From contig NZ_BBPM01000006.1 in NCBI RefSeq assembly GCF_000787775.1, positions 26,430 through 74,636 of the forward strand: a stretch of 48,207 nucleotides of DNA, written 5' to 3'. The position numbers and the translations under genes were made by a program. This DNA is from Streptacidiphilus carbonis (GTDB lineage: Bacteria > Actinomycetota > Actinomycetes > Streptomycetales > Streptomycetaceae). Positions 13,546-23,044 of the stretch are shown here, one piece after another. Below the pieces are notes generated by a model that ran no database searches, was not told the origin of the DNA, and was given only the letters and a program-made list of their open reading frames with translations. Numbering within the stretch: position 1 is the stretch's first letter; the number at the start of each line of letters is the position of its first letter.

Positions 13546-16305
13546 GTGGAATCGCTCGAAGCAATGGTCGGCCGGGAGCACGAACTGGCGCTCCTGGGCT
13601 CACTGCTGACGTCGCCCGGTGGACGGGCCCTGGTCCTGCGGGGTGAATCAGGGGTGGGCAAGACCACCCTGCTGGACCATGCCGTCGAACGCGCCACGGT
13701 GACAGGCCACCGCGTGGTCAGGGCCATCGGCGTCGAGGCCGAGTCGGAGCTTCCCTTCTCCGGCCTCCACCAACTGCTCCACCCGCTGCTCCCGCAGCTG
13801 GACCGGCTCGACGAGTCCGGCCGGTCGGTCTTCGGCGTCGTCTTCGGACGAAGCACCGAACCGGCACCGTCGGTCATGGCGCTCGGCATAGCAGTCCTCG
13901 ATCTTCTGTCCGTGGCAGCCTCCCAGGAACACCTGCTGCTGGTGGTCGACGACGGTCAGTGGCTGGACGCCACCAGCACCGAGGTCCTCGGGTTCGTCGG
14001 ACGCCGGACCGCGAGCAGCGCCGTGAGACTCGTCGTCGGACTGCGGTCCGACATCCCGTCCGGCTTCGACACGGCCGCCCTGCCCGAACTGGCCGTGTCG
14101 ACCCTCTCCGCACAGGCCTCGGAACAACTGCTGGACACGCGGTTCCCGCTGCTGGACGCTGGGATCCGCCGACTGGTCCTGGACGAGGCCTGCGGGAACC
14201 CGTTGGCACTGCTGGAGCTTCCGCCGTTCCTGAGCAGCGTCACGGCCACGCAGGACACCGGGAAGCTGCCCGGATACAGCGGCCTGCCGCTTCCGCACCG
14301 GCTTCAGCACGTATACGGCACACGTATCGGGTCGCTCGGCGCGGGCGTGCGCGCGGAACTCCTCCGCGGCGCCCTGGACGGGGTCCCCGCGGGAGCCGGA
14401 ACGGTGACCACCCGGGCGTCGCGGTACCGGATGACGGACGCCGACGAGGCGGCGGCCTCCGGTCTGCTGGACACCGATCCAGTCACCGGCGGGTTCGTCT
14501 TCCGGCACCCCCTGGTCCGCTCGACCGTCGTGCAGATGGCGACCCCCAATGAACGCCGGGACGCCCATGCGGCGCTGGCGCAGGTGCACCGGCAGGACCC
14601 GGAGCGGCATGCCGCACATCTGGCGGCGGCCGCGGTCGACCCGGATGAGCAGGTCGCAGCAGCGTTGGAGGCGGCAGCCGCCTCGGCGACCCGGCGCGGC
14701 GGTTCGGCCGGAGCGGTGGCCTGGCTGACCCGCGCCGCCGAACTCAGCGAGAACCACCACGACCGCTCCCGCCGGCTGGGCGACGCCGCCTTCGTCGCCG
14801 GCCACTCCGGGCTGCTGGACCACGCCCAGCGCCTGGTCCACTCCGACCGGGACCTTGGCGGAGCCGAATCACCGGCCGCGGTGGTCACCGCCGGGTACGT
14901 CGCCCTGTACGAGGACGGGGATGTGCGCTCCACCCGGGGCCAGGTGGTGGCGGCGATCGAGGCCCTGCGCGACAGCGGCCCGAAGGGGCCCGACGAGACA
15001 CTGACCAGGCTGGTGAACCTGCTGCTGGTGATCAACCAGTACCGCAGCGACCAGGCGTCATGGCAGCAGGCCCACGAACTCCTCGACTCGCTGGACGGCC
15101 TGGTCCTGGAGAGTTCCCTGATCTACCAGGATGCCTGGAGCGACGTGGTACGGCGCGGGGCCGGCCTGCGCGAACGTGTGGACCGTGCCTTCGCCGCGCT
15201 GCAGGTGCTCGAACCGTGGGACGTGGTGCGGCTGGGGGTGGCCGCCTACCACGTGGACACCCTCAGCCAGTACCGCTCCCAACTGCAGCGCATCGTGGAC
15301 CGCGAGGTGGAGACCGGCGCCATGGCCAGCGGCATGACCATGCTTCACCTGATCATGCTCGACCAGATGGCCGCCGGCGAATGGGACGAGGCGGAGCAGA
15401 CCGGCCGGCGCAGCCAGGAGCTGACGACGGCTCACAGGCACCCGCTCTTCGCCCACCACAGCCGCGCCTACCTCGCCCTGCTGGCGGCCATGCGCGGGCA
15501 ACTGGACACGGCACGGGAACTGCAGGCCGTCGTCGACGCCTGGGCACGCCCGCGACGTGTGGGCTTCCTCACCCAGATCGCCGACGCCGTCGGCACGACC
15601 GCCGCCCTGAGCGAGGGCGACTACGAGGCGGCGTACCTCTACGCCATCGGCATCACCCGGCCGGGTTTCTTCGAACCCTGCGCGCACCAGGCCTCGCGCA
15701 CCCTGCTCGACCTCGTCGAAGCCGCGCTGCACACCGGACGCGCCGAACAGGCCCGGCAGCACGCCCTGGCGGCCCGGGCCGCCGGCCTGCCCGACGTCTC
15801 GCCCCGACTGGCCCTGATCACCTACGGGGCTCTGGCGATGACCGCCGCCGACGAGGACGAGGCCGGCGAGATGTACCGACGCGTCGAGGCGCATCCGGCC
15901 GGTCCGAACTTCCCCTTCGAGCTCGCCCGCGTCCGTCTGGCCCACGGCATCCGGCTGCGCCACGGGCCGGACCGCCAGGCCGCCCGCCGATCGCTGACCC
16001 TGGCCGCCGAATCGTTCGAACGGCTCGGCGCCGCAGGCTGGGCCGAGCGGGCCCGGACCGAGTTGCGTGCCTGCGGCATCGCCGCCCGCGCCTCCTCCGT
16101 TCGTCCGGACTCGCTGACCTGGCAGGAACGCCGCATCGCCGACCTCGCCGCCCGCGGCCTGACCAACAAGGAGATCGGCGAGCGCACCCACCTGTCCCCG
16201 CGCACCGTCAGCTCACACCTGTACCGGGTGTTCCCCAAACTCGGCATCACCTCGCGGGCCGCACTGCGCGACGCGCTGGGCAGGATCCCCGACGACACGG
16301 GCTGA
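13546..16305 (+). CDS. LAL-type giant LuxR-family regulator
   Basis: A 919-residue protein. The N-terminal AAA ATPase has Walker A GESGVGKTTLL (33-43) and Walker B LLLVVDDGQWLD (about 130). A long helical repeat region follows. The C-terminal LuxR helix-turn-helix reads LTWQERRIADLAARGLTNKE then SPRTVSSHLYRVFPKLGI. LAL proteins are ATP-dependent pathway activators, frequent in polyketide clusters. GTG 13546 has AAGGAG ten bases upstream; ATG 13564 lies too far into the protein and lacks a ribosome site. The promoter region carries operator D and the inverted ACATGTGT pair, so this gene appears to sit at the centre of the local regulatory network. Confidence 0.92.
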   Translation: MESLEAMVGREHELALLGSLLTSPGGRALVLRGESGVGKTTLLDHAVERATVTGHRVVRAIGVEAESELPFSGLHQLLHPLLPQLDRLDESGRSVFGVVFGRSTEPAPSVMALGIAVLDLLSVAASQEHLLLVVDDGQWLDATSTEVLGFVGRRTASSAVRLVVGLRSDIPSGFDTAALPELAVSTLSAQASEQLLDTRFPLLDAGIRRLVLDEACGNPLALLELPPFLSSVTATQDTGKLPGYSGLPLPHRLQHVYGTRIGSLGAGVRAELLRGALDGVPAGAGTVTTRASRYRMTDADEAAASGLLDTDPVTGGFVFRHPLVRSTVVQMATPNERRDAHAALAQVHRQDPERHAAHLAAAAVDPDEQVAAALEAAAASATRRGGSAGAVAWLTRAAELSENHHDRSRRLGDAAFVAGHSGLLDHAQRLVHSDRDLGGAESPAAVVTAGYVALYEDGDVRSTRGQVVAAIEALRDSGPKGPDETLTRLVNLLLVINQYRSDQASWQQAHELLDSLDGLVLESSLIYQDAWSDVVRRGAGLRERVDRAFAALQVLEPWDVVRLGVAAYHVDTLSQYRSQLQRIVDREVETGAMASGMTMLHLIMLDQMAAGEWDEAEQTGRRSQELTTAHRHPLFAHHSRAYLALLAAMRGQLDTARELQAVVDAWARPRRVGFLTQIADAVGTTAALSEGDYEAAYLYAIGITRPGFFEPCAHQASRTLLDLVEAALHTGRAEQARQHALAARAAGLPDVSPRLALITYGALAMTAADEDEAGEMYRRVEAHPAGPNFPFELARVRLAHGIRLRHGPDRQAARRSLTLAAESFERLGAAGWAERARTELRACGIAARASSVRPDSLTWQERRIADLAARGLTNKEIGERTHLSPRTVSSHLYRVFPKLGITSRAALRDALGRIPDDTG

Positions 16306-16474
16306 CAGGACCGCACACCGGGGACCGGGCGTGGAACCGCGCTCCGTGGATGAGGGCGGCGGGCCCACGGTTCACAGCTGCTCCTCCGGGTGTCGTGGCC
16401 GCCCGGCACGGCATGGGGGCGACCGTTCAAGGATCCACCGGGGAGTACTCCGACGGGAACAGTCGAATGACTTA

Positions 16475-16492
16475 ATGTCCGCGAACGGACAT
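16475..16492. promoter_or_regulatory. Inverted repeat in the 16306-16645 gap
   Basis: ATGTCCG-CGAA-CGGACAT, perfect seven-base arms, about 155 bases upstream of the gene at 16646. It may be an operator or a small stem. Nothing gene-like was seen in the rest of this 340-base gap. Confidence 0.35.
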
Positions 16493-16645
16493 GTCTGGCT
16501 GCGCCCGGGTACATTGCTCAGGACGCGGGAAATGCCGCACACCCGGTGGATCCGAACCGTCCCACGTCGCTCACACCCCTCGGCGCGGGCAGCCGGGCGT
16601 GAGTAGCATACGTGGCAGCATCCCAAGCTGAAGGAGTGAAGGTTT

Positions 16646-17170
16646 GTGACCAAGCAGGCAGCCGAATCGCTCCGAGCGCGGTACGTGGAACAGGCCGCAT
16701 CGGATCTGCAGAAGAACCTCCGTCAGCAACACGAACTCGCCGAGCGGTTCAAGGCCCTGAAGGAGGAGGAGGCCCTGCTGGGTGACATCCTGTCGCTCGC
16801 CGAGCGGTTCGAAGGCTCGGCCGACCCCTCGGACCTGCCCGAGCAGGCACAGGACGAACCGGCGCTGCCGCGGACCCCGACGGAGCGCCCGGTCGCCGCC
16901 GCCGAGCCGAAGAAGCCACGGCAGCCTCTGCTCGGCGACCTCCTGTCGGAGCTGCTCAGTGCCCATCAGGAGCCGCGCCCGGCCAAAGAGCTCCGGGAGG
17001 AACTGCTGGAGCGGTACCCGGACCGGAGCCCCACGCCGCAGGTCGTGCGCAACACCCTCGAAGGCCTGGTCGCCAAGGGACGTCTGCGCCGCCACAAGCA
17101 CCAGCGCTCGGTCACGTACACCCTGGTGGAACCCGGCAAACGTCAGAGCCGGGCAACCAAGGCGCGCTGA
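16646..17170 (+). CDS. Coiled-coil/winged-helix-like conserved hypothetical protein
   Basis: A 174-residue protein with an N-terminal coiled coil (LRARYVEQAASDLQKNLRQQ, heptad-like and charged), a Pro/Ala/Glu-rich linker and a C-terminal segment resembling a winged helix. That segment comprises LLGDLLSELLSAHQEPRPAK, then PTPQVVRNTLEGLVAKGRLRR with a helix-turn-wing pattern, then SVTYTLVEP. It could be a DNA-binding regulator that multimerises through the coil. GTG 16646 is supported by AAGGAG eleven bases upstream. I know no specific function. It converges with the TPR gene across a terminator. Confidence 0.75.
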   Translation: MTKQAAESLRARYVEQAASDLQKNLRQQHELAERFKALKEEEALLGDILSLAERFEGSADPSDLPEQAQDEPALPRTPTERPVAAAEPKKPRQPLLGDLLSELLSAHQEPRPAKELREELLERYPDRSPTPQVVRNTLEGLVAKGRLRRHKHQRSVTYTLVEPGKRQSRATKAR

Positions 17171-17239
17171 GAGACCAAGGCTCCCCGTTCCGGCGCGGGT
17201 TCGCGGTGACCGCCTGAATCGAGGCGGCCAACCCAATGT

Positions 17240-17266
17240 CCGTCCCGGGCCTCCTACTCGGGACGG
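17240..17266. terminator. Bidirectional terminator hairpin
   Basis: CCGTCCCG and CGGGACGG form perfect eight-base arms around an eleven-base loop, between convergent genes. The minus-strand TPR gene's stop lies within the loop. Confidence 0.6.
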
Positions 17267-17766
17267 CCGTCAGCGAGCCACTGGGCGAGGCCGCGCAGCC
17301 CGACCGCCCACCGCCCGAGGTCGGTGACCTCGGCGTGCCCGGTGACGACGGTGAGCAACTCGGCCACCGCCTCGTCACCCCGCTGGGCGTCATTGAGAGT
17401 CAGAGCGCGGAAGACGCGTACGGCGTCGGAGTCCGGGAACTGCTCGCGGGCGCGTTCGAGCACCGCCAGCGACTCGTCCAGCTTGCCCAGCCACTTCAGG
17501 GTGCTGGCGTACTGGCACAGGCACCGACGCAGGATGTCGCCCTCAAGGCCGAGGGCGAGCGCCCGCTCGTAGTAGCCACGGGCGGTCTCCTCCTGGCCCG
17601 CGGTGTCGTAGGCGCCGCCCACCTCGTACACCAGGACTGGATGGTCCGGGTGTTCAGCCAGCAGGGCCTGGAAGTAGGCGATCGTCGGTGCCATGTTCTC
17701 CCGGTCGCGCTGGTCGTAGCCACGCTGGATCGCTTCTTCCAGTTCGGACGTCAAGCCGATCGCCAC
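17254..17766 (-). CDS. Tetratricopeptide-repeat protein
   Basis: A 170-residue cytosolic protein made of TPR-like helical pairs: LEEAIQRGYDQRDRENMAPT, VLVYEVGGAYDTAGQEETAR, GYYERALALGLEGDILRR, LKWLGKLDESLAVLERARE and DSDAVRVFRALTLNDAQRGD. Similar small TPR proteins are common in Streptomyces and presumably scaffold protein contacts; no partner is evident. GTG 17766 has a purine-rich GGGGGAG upstream and begins at the conserved segment. It has no operon partners. Confidence 0.82.
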   Translation of the reverse strand: MAIGLTSELEEAIQRGYDQRDRENMAPTIAYFQALLAEHPDHPVLVYEVGGAYDTAGQEETARGYYERALALGLEGDILRRCLCQYASTLKWLGKLDESLAVLERAREQFPDSDAVRVFRALTLNDAQRGDEAVAELLTVVTGHAEVTDLGRWAVGLRGLAQWLADGRPE

Positions 17767-17872
17767 AACTGCCCCACTCCCCCATGCCTGCAAGCTCGAA
17801 GATCGATTCACCCTATCGCAGCACCGCCCGCGAGAACCCCCCGACGAGCCCGCAGGGCTCTCCGCCCCGGTC

Positions 17873-18724
17873 TCAGTCGGCGTTCGGCACCAGGTTCTGT
17901 GTGCCGAGGACGGCGAGCAGTTCGAGTTTCTCCACTGCGTCCGTGCCCGGCACGGGGCTGAACCAGAGCAGGCGCTGGCGCCCGTCCTCGTTGAGCAGGT
18001 TGAGGCAGTTGACGTCGATCACGCCGAGGCTCGGGTGGACGATGCGTTTGGTGTCCAGTCGGCGCACGGCAACGTCGTGGCGCTCCCAGAGCTCGGTGAA
18101 CTCACGGCTGCGCCGCTGCAGGTCGCCGACCATCCAGTTCGCCTCCTCGTCGCGCCCGCCCCGTCGGGCCACGGCCGCGCGCAGGTCCGCGACGAAGTTC
18201 TGGGCATGCCGGTCGTGGTCCTCCGGCGGGTAGATGGCGCGGGAGGCCGGATCGGTGAACCAGCGGTAGACGAAGCTCGCCCGCGGTCCGGTCTCCGCGG
18301 GGGCCGGGCCCAGCAGCGCTGCCGCCAGCGGATTCTGAAACAGCACCACATGCAGGTCCGTGATGACGCGGGCCGGGGTACCAGCCAGCCGGTCGAGCAG
18401 GTCGAGCATCCCGGGATGCACGTGCGAGGCGCTGCTTCCCGAGGGCGGGACCGGGCGTCCGGCCAGGTAGTAGAGGTGGTTGCGCTCATCGAGGGTCAGT
18501 CGCAGAGCTCGGGCGAGCGCGGCGAGCATCTGCTCGGAGGGCTGCGCACCGCCGCCGCGCTCCAGCTCGATGTAGTAGTCGACCGAGGCCCCCGCCAGCT
18601 GGGCCACCTCGTCCCGGCGCAGCCCCGGCACCCGGCGACGCGGTCCGGAGGGCAGCCCCACGTCGGGGGGCCGGATCCGGTCGCGCCGTGATTTGAGGAA
18701 GGCTCCGAGCTCAGCGAGGTTCAC
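17873..18724 (-). CDS. XRE-family regulator with MmyB-like domain, SDR-associated
   Basis: A 283-residue paralogue of the regulator at 4809. The HTH (GAFLKSRRDRIRPPDVGLP, VPGLRRDEVAQLAGASVDYY, IELERG) is followed by the MmyB ligand-binding domain (DLHVVLFQNPLAAALLGP, SFVYRWFTDPASRAIYPPED, HDVAVRRLDTKRIVHPSLG). It is transcribed divergently from an SDR gene 121 bases away, the usual arrangement in which such regulators control a neighbouring oxidoreductase. GTG 18724 starts at the conserved N-terminus, but a GGAGAA only two bases upstream makes the spacing unusual; the message may be leaderless. An inverted repeat lies in the shared promoter. Confidence 0.88.
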   Translation of the reverse strand: MNLAELGAFLKSRRDRIRPPDVGLPSGPRRRVPGLRRDEVAQLAGASVDYYIELERGGGAQPSEQMLAALARALRLTLDERNHLYYLAGRPVPPSGSSASHVHPGMLDLLDRLAGTPARVITDLHVVLFQNPLAAALLGPAPAETGPRASFVYRWFTDPASRAIYPPEDHDRHAQNFVADLRAAVARRGGRDEEANWMVGDLQRRSREFTELWERHDVAVRRLDTKRIVHPSLGVIDVNCLNLLNEDGRQRLLWFSPVPGTDAVEKLELLAVLGTQNLVPNAD

Positions 18725-18756
18725 TTCTCCAGTCTGCGTTGGCGTTCGCGCCGGAG

Positions 18757-18777
18757 CCAGGGGATGGCGACCCCTGG
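18757..18777. promoter_or_regulatory. Probable operator between MmyB-like regulator and SDR
   Basis: CCAGGGG-ATGGCGA-CCCCTGG, perfect seven-base arms with a seven-base spacer, centred in the 121-base divergent region. It is a likely binding site for the regulator at 17873. Confidence 0.5.
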
Positions 18778-18845
18778 GTGAGCGGCCACTGGATACCCCG
18801 GCGCCGGGAGCCCAGGGTGGGGATGTCACGAGAACGGAGCACACC

Positions 18846-19598
18846 ATGAACATTGAGGCTGAGAGCACGGCGCCCCGGGTCGCTGTGGTCACCGGCGGCT
18901 CGCGCGGCATCGGCCGGGCGGTGGTCACCCGAATGGCCGACGAGGGATACGCGGTCGTGATCGGTTACGCGGGGCGCAAGGACCTCGCCGAGCAGGCCGC
19001 CGCCGAGGTGGCGGAATCCGGGGGCAGGGCGGTCGCGGTACAGGCGGACGTCGCCGACGAGCACGCTGTCGAGCGACTCTTCGACGAGGCACAGGCGCGC
19101 TTCGGCGGCGTCGACGCCGTGGTGAACGCGGCGGGGAAGATGTCCCTGTCGACGGTCGCCGACCTCGACCTCGCGGTCCTCGACGACCTGCACCGGACCA
19201 ATATTCGCGGCACCTTCGTGGTCGCCCAGCAGGCCGCACGGCGTCTTCGGGCCGGCGGCTCCCTGATCACCTTCTCGACCTCGGTCGTCGGCACCAAGTT
19301 CCCCACCTACGGTGCCTACGCCGCCAGCAAGGGCGCGGTCGAGGCGTTGACGCTGATCCTGGCCCGCGAACTGCGCGGCCGCGACGTGACCGTCAACGCC
19401 GTCGCACCCGGTCCGACGGCGACGGACATGTTCCTCGACGGCAAGGACGAGGAGCTGGTCGCCCGGCTCGCGGACCAGTCTCCGCTCGGCCGGCTCGGTA
19501 CACCGGCGGACATCGCCGAGGTCGTCGCCTTCCTCGCCGGGCCGCACGGTCGCTGGGTGAACGGTCAGGTCCTGCGCGCCAACGGGGGAATGGTCTGA
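18846..19598 (+). CDS. Short-chain dehydrogenase/reductase (SDR)
   Basis: A 250-residue classical SDR. The cofactor motif is TGGSRGIG (about 17-24). DADVAD-type acid contact residues follow the second strand (VQADVAD), NAAGK occupies the NNAG position, the catalytic serine is in ITFSTSV, and YAASK supplies tyrosine and lysine. RANGG near the C-terminus is the usual end. The GYAGRKD loop suggests NADP preference, which is an inference. It probably reduces or oxidises a small carbonyl/alcohol substrate and is likely controlled by the divergent MmyB-like regulator. ATG 18846 has ACGGAG seven bases upstream. Confidence 0.9.
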   Translation: MNIEAESTAPRVAVVTGGSRGIGRAVVTRMADEGYAVVIGYAGRKDLAEQAAAEVAESGGRAVAVQADVADEHAVERLFDEAQARFGGVDAVVNAAGKMSLSTVADLDLAVLDDLHRTNIRGTFVVAQQAARRLRAGGSLITFSTSVVGTKFPTYGAYAASKGAVEALTLILARELRGRDVTVNAVAPGPTATDMFLDGKDEELVARLADQSPLGRLGTPADIAEVVAFLAGPHGRWVNGQVLRANGGMV

Positions 19599-19788
19599 GT
19601 CCGTCGGGGCCGCCCGCCGTCCCACGCGCCGTACCCCACGGCCAAGGCCGGACCGCACCCCCACCCCCCACCCGAATGCCGGGCTGGGCGCAGCCCTCAG
19701 GAGCGGCCCCAGGACCGGACGTTTCCACCGCATCGCAATCGCAGGCCTGCCACCTGCAGGCCCGCCACCAGAAGGAGCTGAATCAGTC

Positions 19789-20019
19789 ATGCCGTTCGCA
19801 AATTTCAAGGTCCCCGCAGGCACCCTGAGTGCCGAGCAGAAGGAGACGATCGTCCACCGCACCACCGAGCTCTATGTGGAGCTCTACGGCGAGCGTGCCC
19901 GCAGCGGCACCATGGTGCTCGTCGAGGAGGTCGCTGACGGCGGCTGGGGCATCAGTGGCCATGTCCTCACGCTCGCGATGCTGCAGGAAGGCGGCAGCGC
20001 GCGCGGGTCCGGTTCGTAG
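19789..20019 (+). CDS. 4-oxalocrotonate tautomerase-family protein
   Basis: A 76-residue protein beginning MPFANFKVPAGTLSAEQKET. Removal of Met would leave the N-terminal proline that is the catalytic base of this superfamily. VHRTTELYVELYGERARSGT and VLVEEVADGGWGISGH give the beta-alpha-beta pattern and the conserved Trp region. Members isomerise small unsaturated or keto acids as oligomers. ATG 19789 has AAGGAG eleven bases upstream. It follows the SDR gene by 190 bases of otherwise empty DNA and could be cotranscribed. Confidence 0.85.
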   Translation: MPFANFKVPAGTLSAEQKETIVHRTTELYVELYGERARSGTMVLVEEVADGGWGISGHVLTLAMLQEGGSARGSGS

Positions 20020-20126
20020 GCCCCGAGCCGCTCGCGGACCGCGTGCCCGGGTGCGGCGGCCGTTCGGGCGCCGCACCCGAGGCGGATTCCCACGGGATCC
20101 CGGTCACCCCCGCTCCGAGGACCGAT

Positions 20127-20139
20127 ACCGATGATCGGT
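20127..20139. promoter_or_regulatory. Small palindrome upstream of the SpoIIE-type gene
   Basis: ACCGAT-G-ATCGGT, perfect, about 80 bases upstream of the phosphatase start. An AT-rich stretch (20168-20207) with TTTATGG and GTAAAACTGGCTAAAC follows and is probably the promoter. Confidence 0.35.
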
Positions 20140-20217
20140 ACGCCGACGGAGAGGCAGCCGATACAGACGCTCTTTATGGGTAAAACTGGCTAAACAGCAT
20201 TTTTTGTCCGGAGGGAT

Positions 20218-22950
20218 GTGGCAACGGTGTCCTCGCAGCCGGGGCGTGCGCCGCTGGGGGTGCGGTTGCCGCGCGTCCGGAAGGGGACGCTCTCGCGGCG
20301 GATCCTGATCGCGCTCCTGGTGATCCTCACGACGACGAGTGCGGTCGCTTTCGGGCTGTTCGCGCTGGTCCAGCGGGCCGAGCTGGACCACTTCTACCAG
20401 CAGCGCGCCGTGGCCATCGCGCAGACGGCGGCGAACAACCCGGTGATCATCGCGACGATGGCCGCGGGCGGACCGCCCTCCCGCAACGGTGCCGTGCAGG
20501 CCGAGGCGCAGCGGATCGCCACGGACTCTGGCGCGTCGTTCGTCGTGGTCATCAATCTGGACCGGGTCCGGTACTCGCACCCGGACCCGGCGCTGATCGG
20601 GCAGCAGGTCTCCGAGCCGGTCGTCGCCCTGGACGGCAGGACGCACACGAGGATCGACACCGGGGCCACCGGGCGTTCGGCCAACGGGATCGTGCCGCTG
20701 TACGGGCCGGGCCACCGCCCGCTCGGCGAGGTCTCGGCGGGGATCCCGGAATCCACGGCGATGAGCCAACTGTGGCGTGAGCTCCCGTCGTTCGGCGTCT
20801 ACGCCGGTGCGGTCCTGCTGATCGGGGTCATCGCCGCCTTCCTGCTGGCCGGCTGGCTCAAGCGGAGCACCTTCGGTCTCGAACTGGAGGAGATCGCCGG
20901 ACTGTTCCAGGAGCGGGAGGCGACACTGCACGGCATCCGGGAGGGCGTGGTCGGCTTCGACGCACAGCGCCGCGTCACGGTCGTCAACGACGAGGCCCGG
21001 CGGCTGCTGGGCCTGCCCGAGGACGCCGAGCTGGAGGGACGGCCGCTCACCGGGCTCGGGCTGGAGCGCGAGGTGACCGAGGCGCTGTCCTCGGGGTCCT
21101 CGGAGCAGGTGGTGAGCGACCAGGTGCTGACGGTGGGCGATCGGCTACTGGTGGTGAACTCCTGGCCGATGGGCTCGCAGGGCGGCCCCGGAGGCAGTGT
21201 GGCCACTCTTCGGGACTCCACCGAACTGCGGCTGCTGTCGGAGAAGGCCGAGGCGGCTCGCCGGCGCCTGAAACTGCTGTACGACGCCACCGGCGCGGTC
21301 GGCACGACGCTCGACCTCAGGCATACCGCCTGGGAGCTCGCCCGGGTGGGCGTGCCGCGCTTCGCCGACTTCGCCACCGTCGACCTGGTGGAGAGCGTCC
21401 TGGAGGGGGAGGAACCGATCACCGGGGACGGCATCCGGATGTGCCGGGTGGCGATGCACGGCATCCGGGAGGGCTTCCCGTTCTTCCCCGTCGGCAAGGT
21501 GTTCTCGCTGGATCCGGCCACACCGCAGGCGTGGGCCTTCGACCACCAGCAGGCCGTCCTGGAATCGGACCTGCCCACCGCGGAGGCATGGCGCGCCCAG
21601 TCCCCGGCCCGGGCGCAGGCACTGCTCGACTTCGGCGTCCACTCCCGCATCGTGGTCCCGTTGCGCGCCCGCGGCGTGCTGCTCGGCGTCGCCTACTTCT
21701 GGCGGTCCAGCCAGCCCGCGCGCTTCGACGAGGACGACCTGTCGCTGGCCGAGGAACTGGTCGCCCGCGCCGCGGTCTGCCTCGACAACGCCCGCCGCTA
21801 CACCCGCGAGCACGCGATGGCCGGCGCCCTGCAACGCAGCCTGCTGCCGCGCGGCATGCCCCAGCAGACCGCCGTCGACGTCGCCTACCGGTACCTTCCG
21901 GCCCAGTCGGTGGGCGGCGACTGGTTCGACGTCATCCCGCTGCCCGGCACCCGCGTCGCCCTGGTGGTCGGCGACGTGGTCGGCCACGGCCTGCACGCGG
22001 CGGCCACCATGGGCCGGCTGCGCACAGCCGTGCACAACTTCTCCGCCCTGGACCTACCGCCCGAGGAACTGCTGTCGCACCTGGACGACCTGGTCGCGCG
22101 CATCGACCGGGACGAGACCCCAGGCGACGGGACGGCCCCGGACGGCCGCCGGACCGCCGAGGGCCCGGCGGCGGTCACCGGTGCCACCTGCCTGTACGCG
22201 ATCTACGACCCGAGCACCCGGCTGTGCACGATGGCCCGGGCCGGCCACCCCCCGCCCGCCGTGGTCCTCCCCGACGGGAGCGCGGCGATCGCCGACGTAC
22301 CGTCCGGGCCGCCGCTCGGGCTGATGTCCTCGCTGCCCTACCAGTCGGTCCAGCTGCACCTGCCCGAGGGCAGCCGACTCGTGCTCTACACCGACGGACT
22401 GATCGAGGACCGCGACCGCGACATCGACGACAGCCTGGCGCGGCTGTGCGCCACCCTCGGCGCCCCGGAGAACCTGGACCGGACGCCGGAGGAGACCTGC
22501 GCCGCGCTCCTCGAAACCCTGCCGCCCGCCCATCCGACCGATGACGTCGCCCTGCTCGTCGCCCGCACCCGGGCGCTGCCGGACGACCGGATCATCGAGT
22601 GGGAGGTGCCCTCGGACCCGGCGGCGGTCGCCGACGTACGGGTCCGGATCGCCGAGCACCTGGGCCGGTGGGGGCTGGACGACGCCGTCTTCACCACCGA
22701 GCTCATCCTCAGCGAGCTGGTCACCAACGCCATCCGCTACGCCACCGGCCCGATCCTGGTGCGGCTGCTGTACGACCGCACCCTGATCTGCGAAGTGTCG
22801 GACACCAGCAGCACCTCTCCGCACCTGCGCTACGCGACCCCCACGGACGAGGGCGGCCGGGGACTGTTCCTCGTCGCCCAGCTCGCCGAGCGCTGGGGGA
22901 CCCGGTACCTCCCCGCAGGAAAGATCATCTGGGCCGAGCAGAGCACCTGA
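20218..22950 (+). CDS. Membrane sensor PP2C phosphatase with PAS, GAF, SpoIIE and anti-sigma kinase domains
   Basis: A 910-residue signalling protein. A transmembrane helix (about 28-50) is followed by an extracytoplasmic DcuS/CitA-like sensor region (about 50-190), a second helix (about 195-217), a PAS domain ([20 protein letters not shown]) and a GAF domain (about 350-520). A SpoIIE/PP2C phosphatase comes next, with [33 protein letters not shown] and TDDVALLV. The protein ends in an RsbW-like HATPase domain ([23 protein letters not shown]). It probably senses an external or redox signal and acts on an anti-anti-sigma factor, with a kinase domain that could counteract the phosphatase. GTG 20218 or GTG 20227 could be the start, as GGAGGG lies three or twelve bases upstream. 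Confidence 0.9.
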   Translation: MATVSSQPGRAPLGVRLPRVRKGTLSRRILIALLVILTTTSAVAFGLFALVQRAELDHFYQQRAVAIAQTAANNPVIIATMAAGGPPSRNGAVQAEAQRIATDSGASFVVVINLDRVRYSHPDPALIGQQVSEPVVALDGRTHTRIDTGATGRSANGIVPLYGPGHRPLGEVSAGIPESTAMSQLWRELPSFGVYAGAVLLIGVIAAFLLAGWLKRSTFGLELEEIAGLFQEREATLHGIREGVVGFDAQRRVTVVNDEARRLLGLPEDAELEGRPLTGLGLEREVTEALSSGSSEQVVSDQVLTVGDRLLVVNSWPMGSQGGPGGSVATLRDSTELRLLSEKAEAARRRLKLLYDATGAVGTTLDLRHTAWELARVGVPRFADFATVDLVESVLEGEEPITGDGIRMCRVAMHGIREGFPFFPVGKVFSLDPATPQAWAFDHQQAVLESDLPTAEAWRAQSPARAQALLDFGVHSRIVVPLRARGVLLGVAYFWRSSQPARFDEDDLSLAEELVARAAVCLDNARRYTREHAMAGALQRSLLPRGMPQQTAVDVAYRYLPAQSVGGDWFDVIPLPGTRVALVVGDVVGHGLHAAATMGRLRTAVHNFSALDLPPEELLSHLDDLVARIDRDETPGDGTAPDGRRTAEGPAAVTGATCLYAIYDPSTRLCTMARAGHPPPAVVLPDGSAAIADVPSGPPLGLMSSLPYQSVQLHLPEGSRLVLYTDGLIEDRDRDIDDSLARLCATLGAPENLDRTPEETCAALLETLPPAHPTDDVALLVARTRALPDDRIIEWEVPSDPAAVADVRVRIAEHLGRWGLDDAVFTTELILSELVTNAIRYATGPILVRLLYDRTLICEVSDTSSTSPHLRYATPTDEGGRGLFLVAQLAERWGTRYLPAGKIIWAEQST

Positions 22951-23044
22951 CGGGGATGAAGCGCATTCTGGTTGGTGTGTCCCGGTGACGCGCAGCCCGC
23001 GCCCCTGGACGCGATCGGCGACCACACCGGAGGTCCCAGCGACG

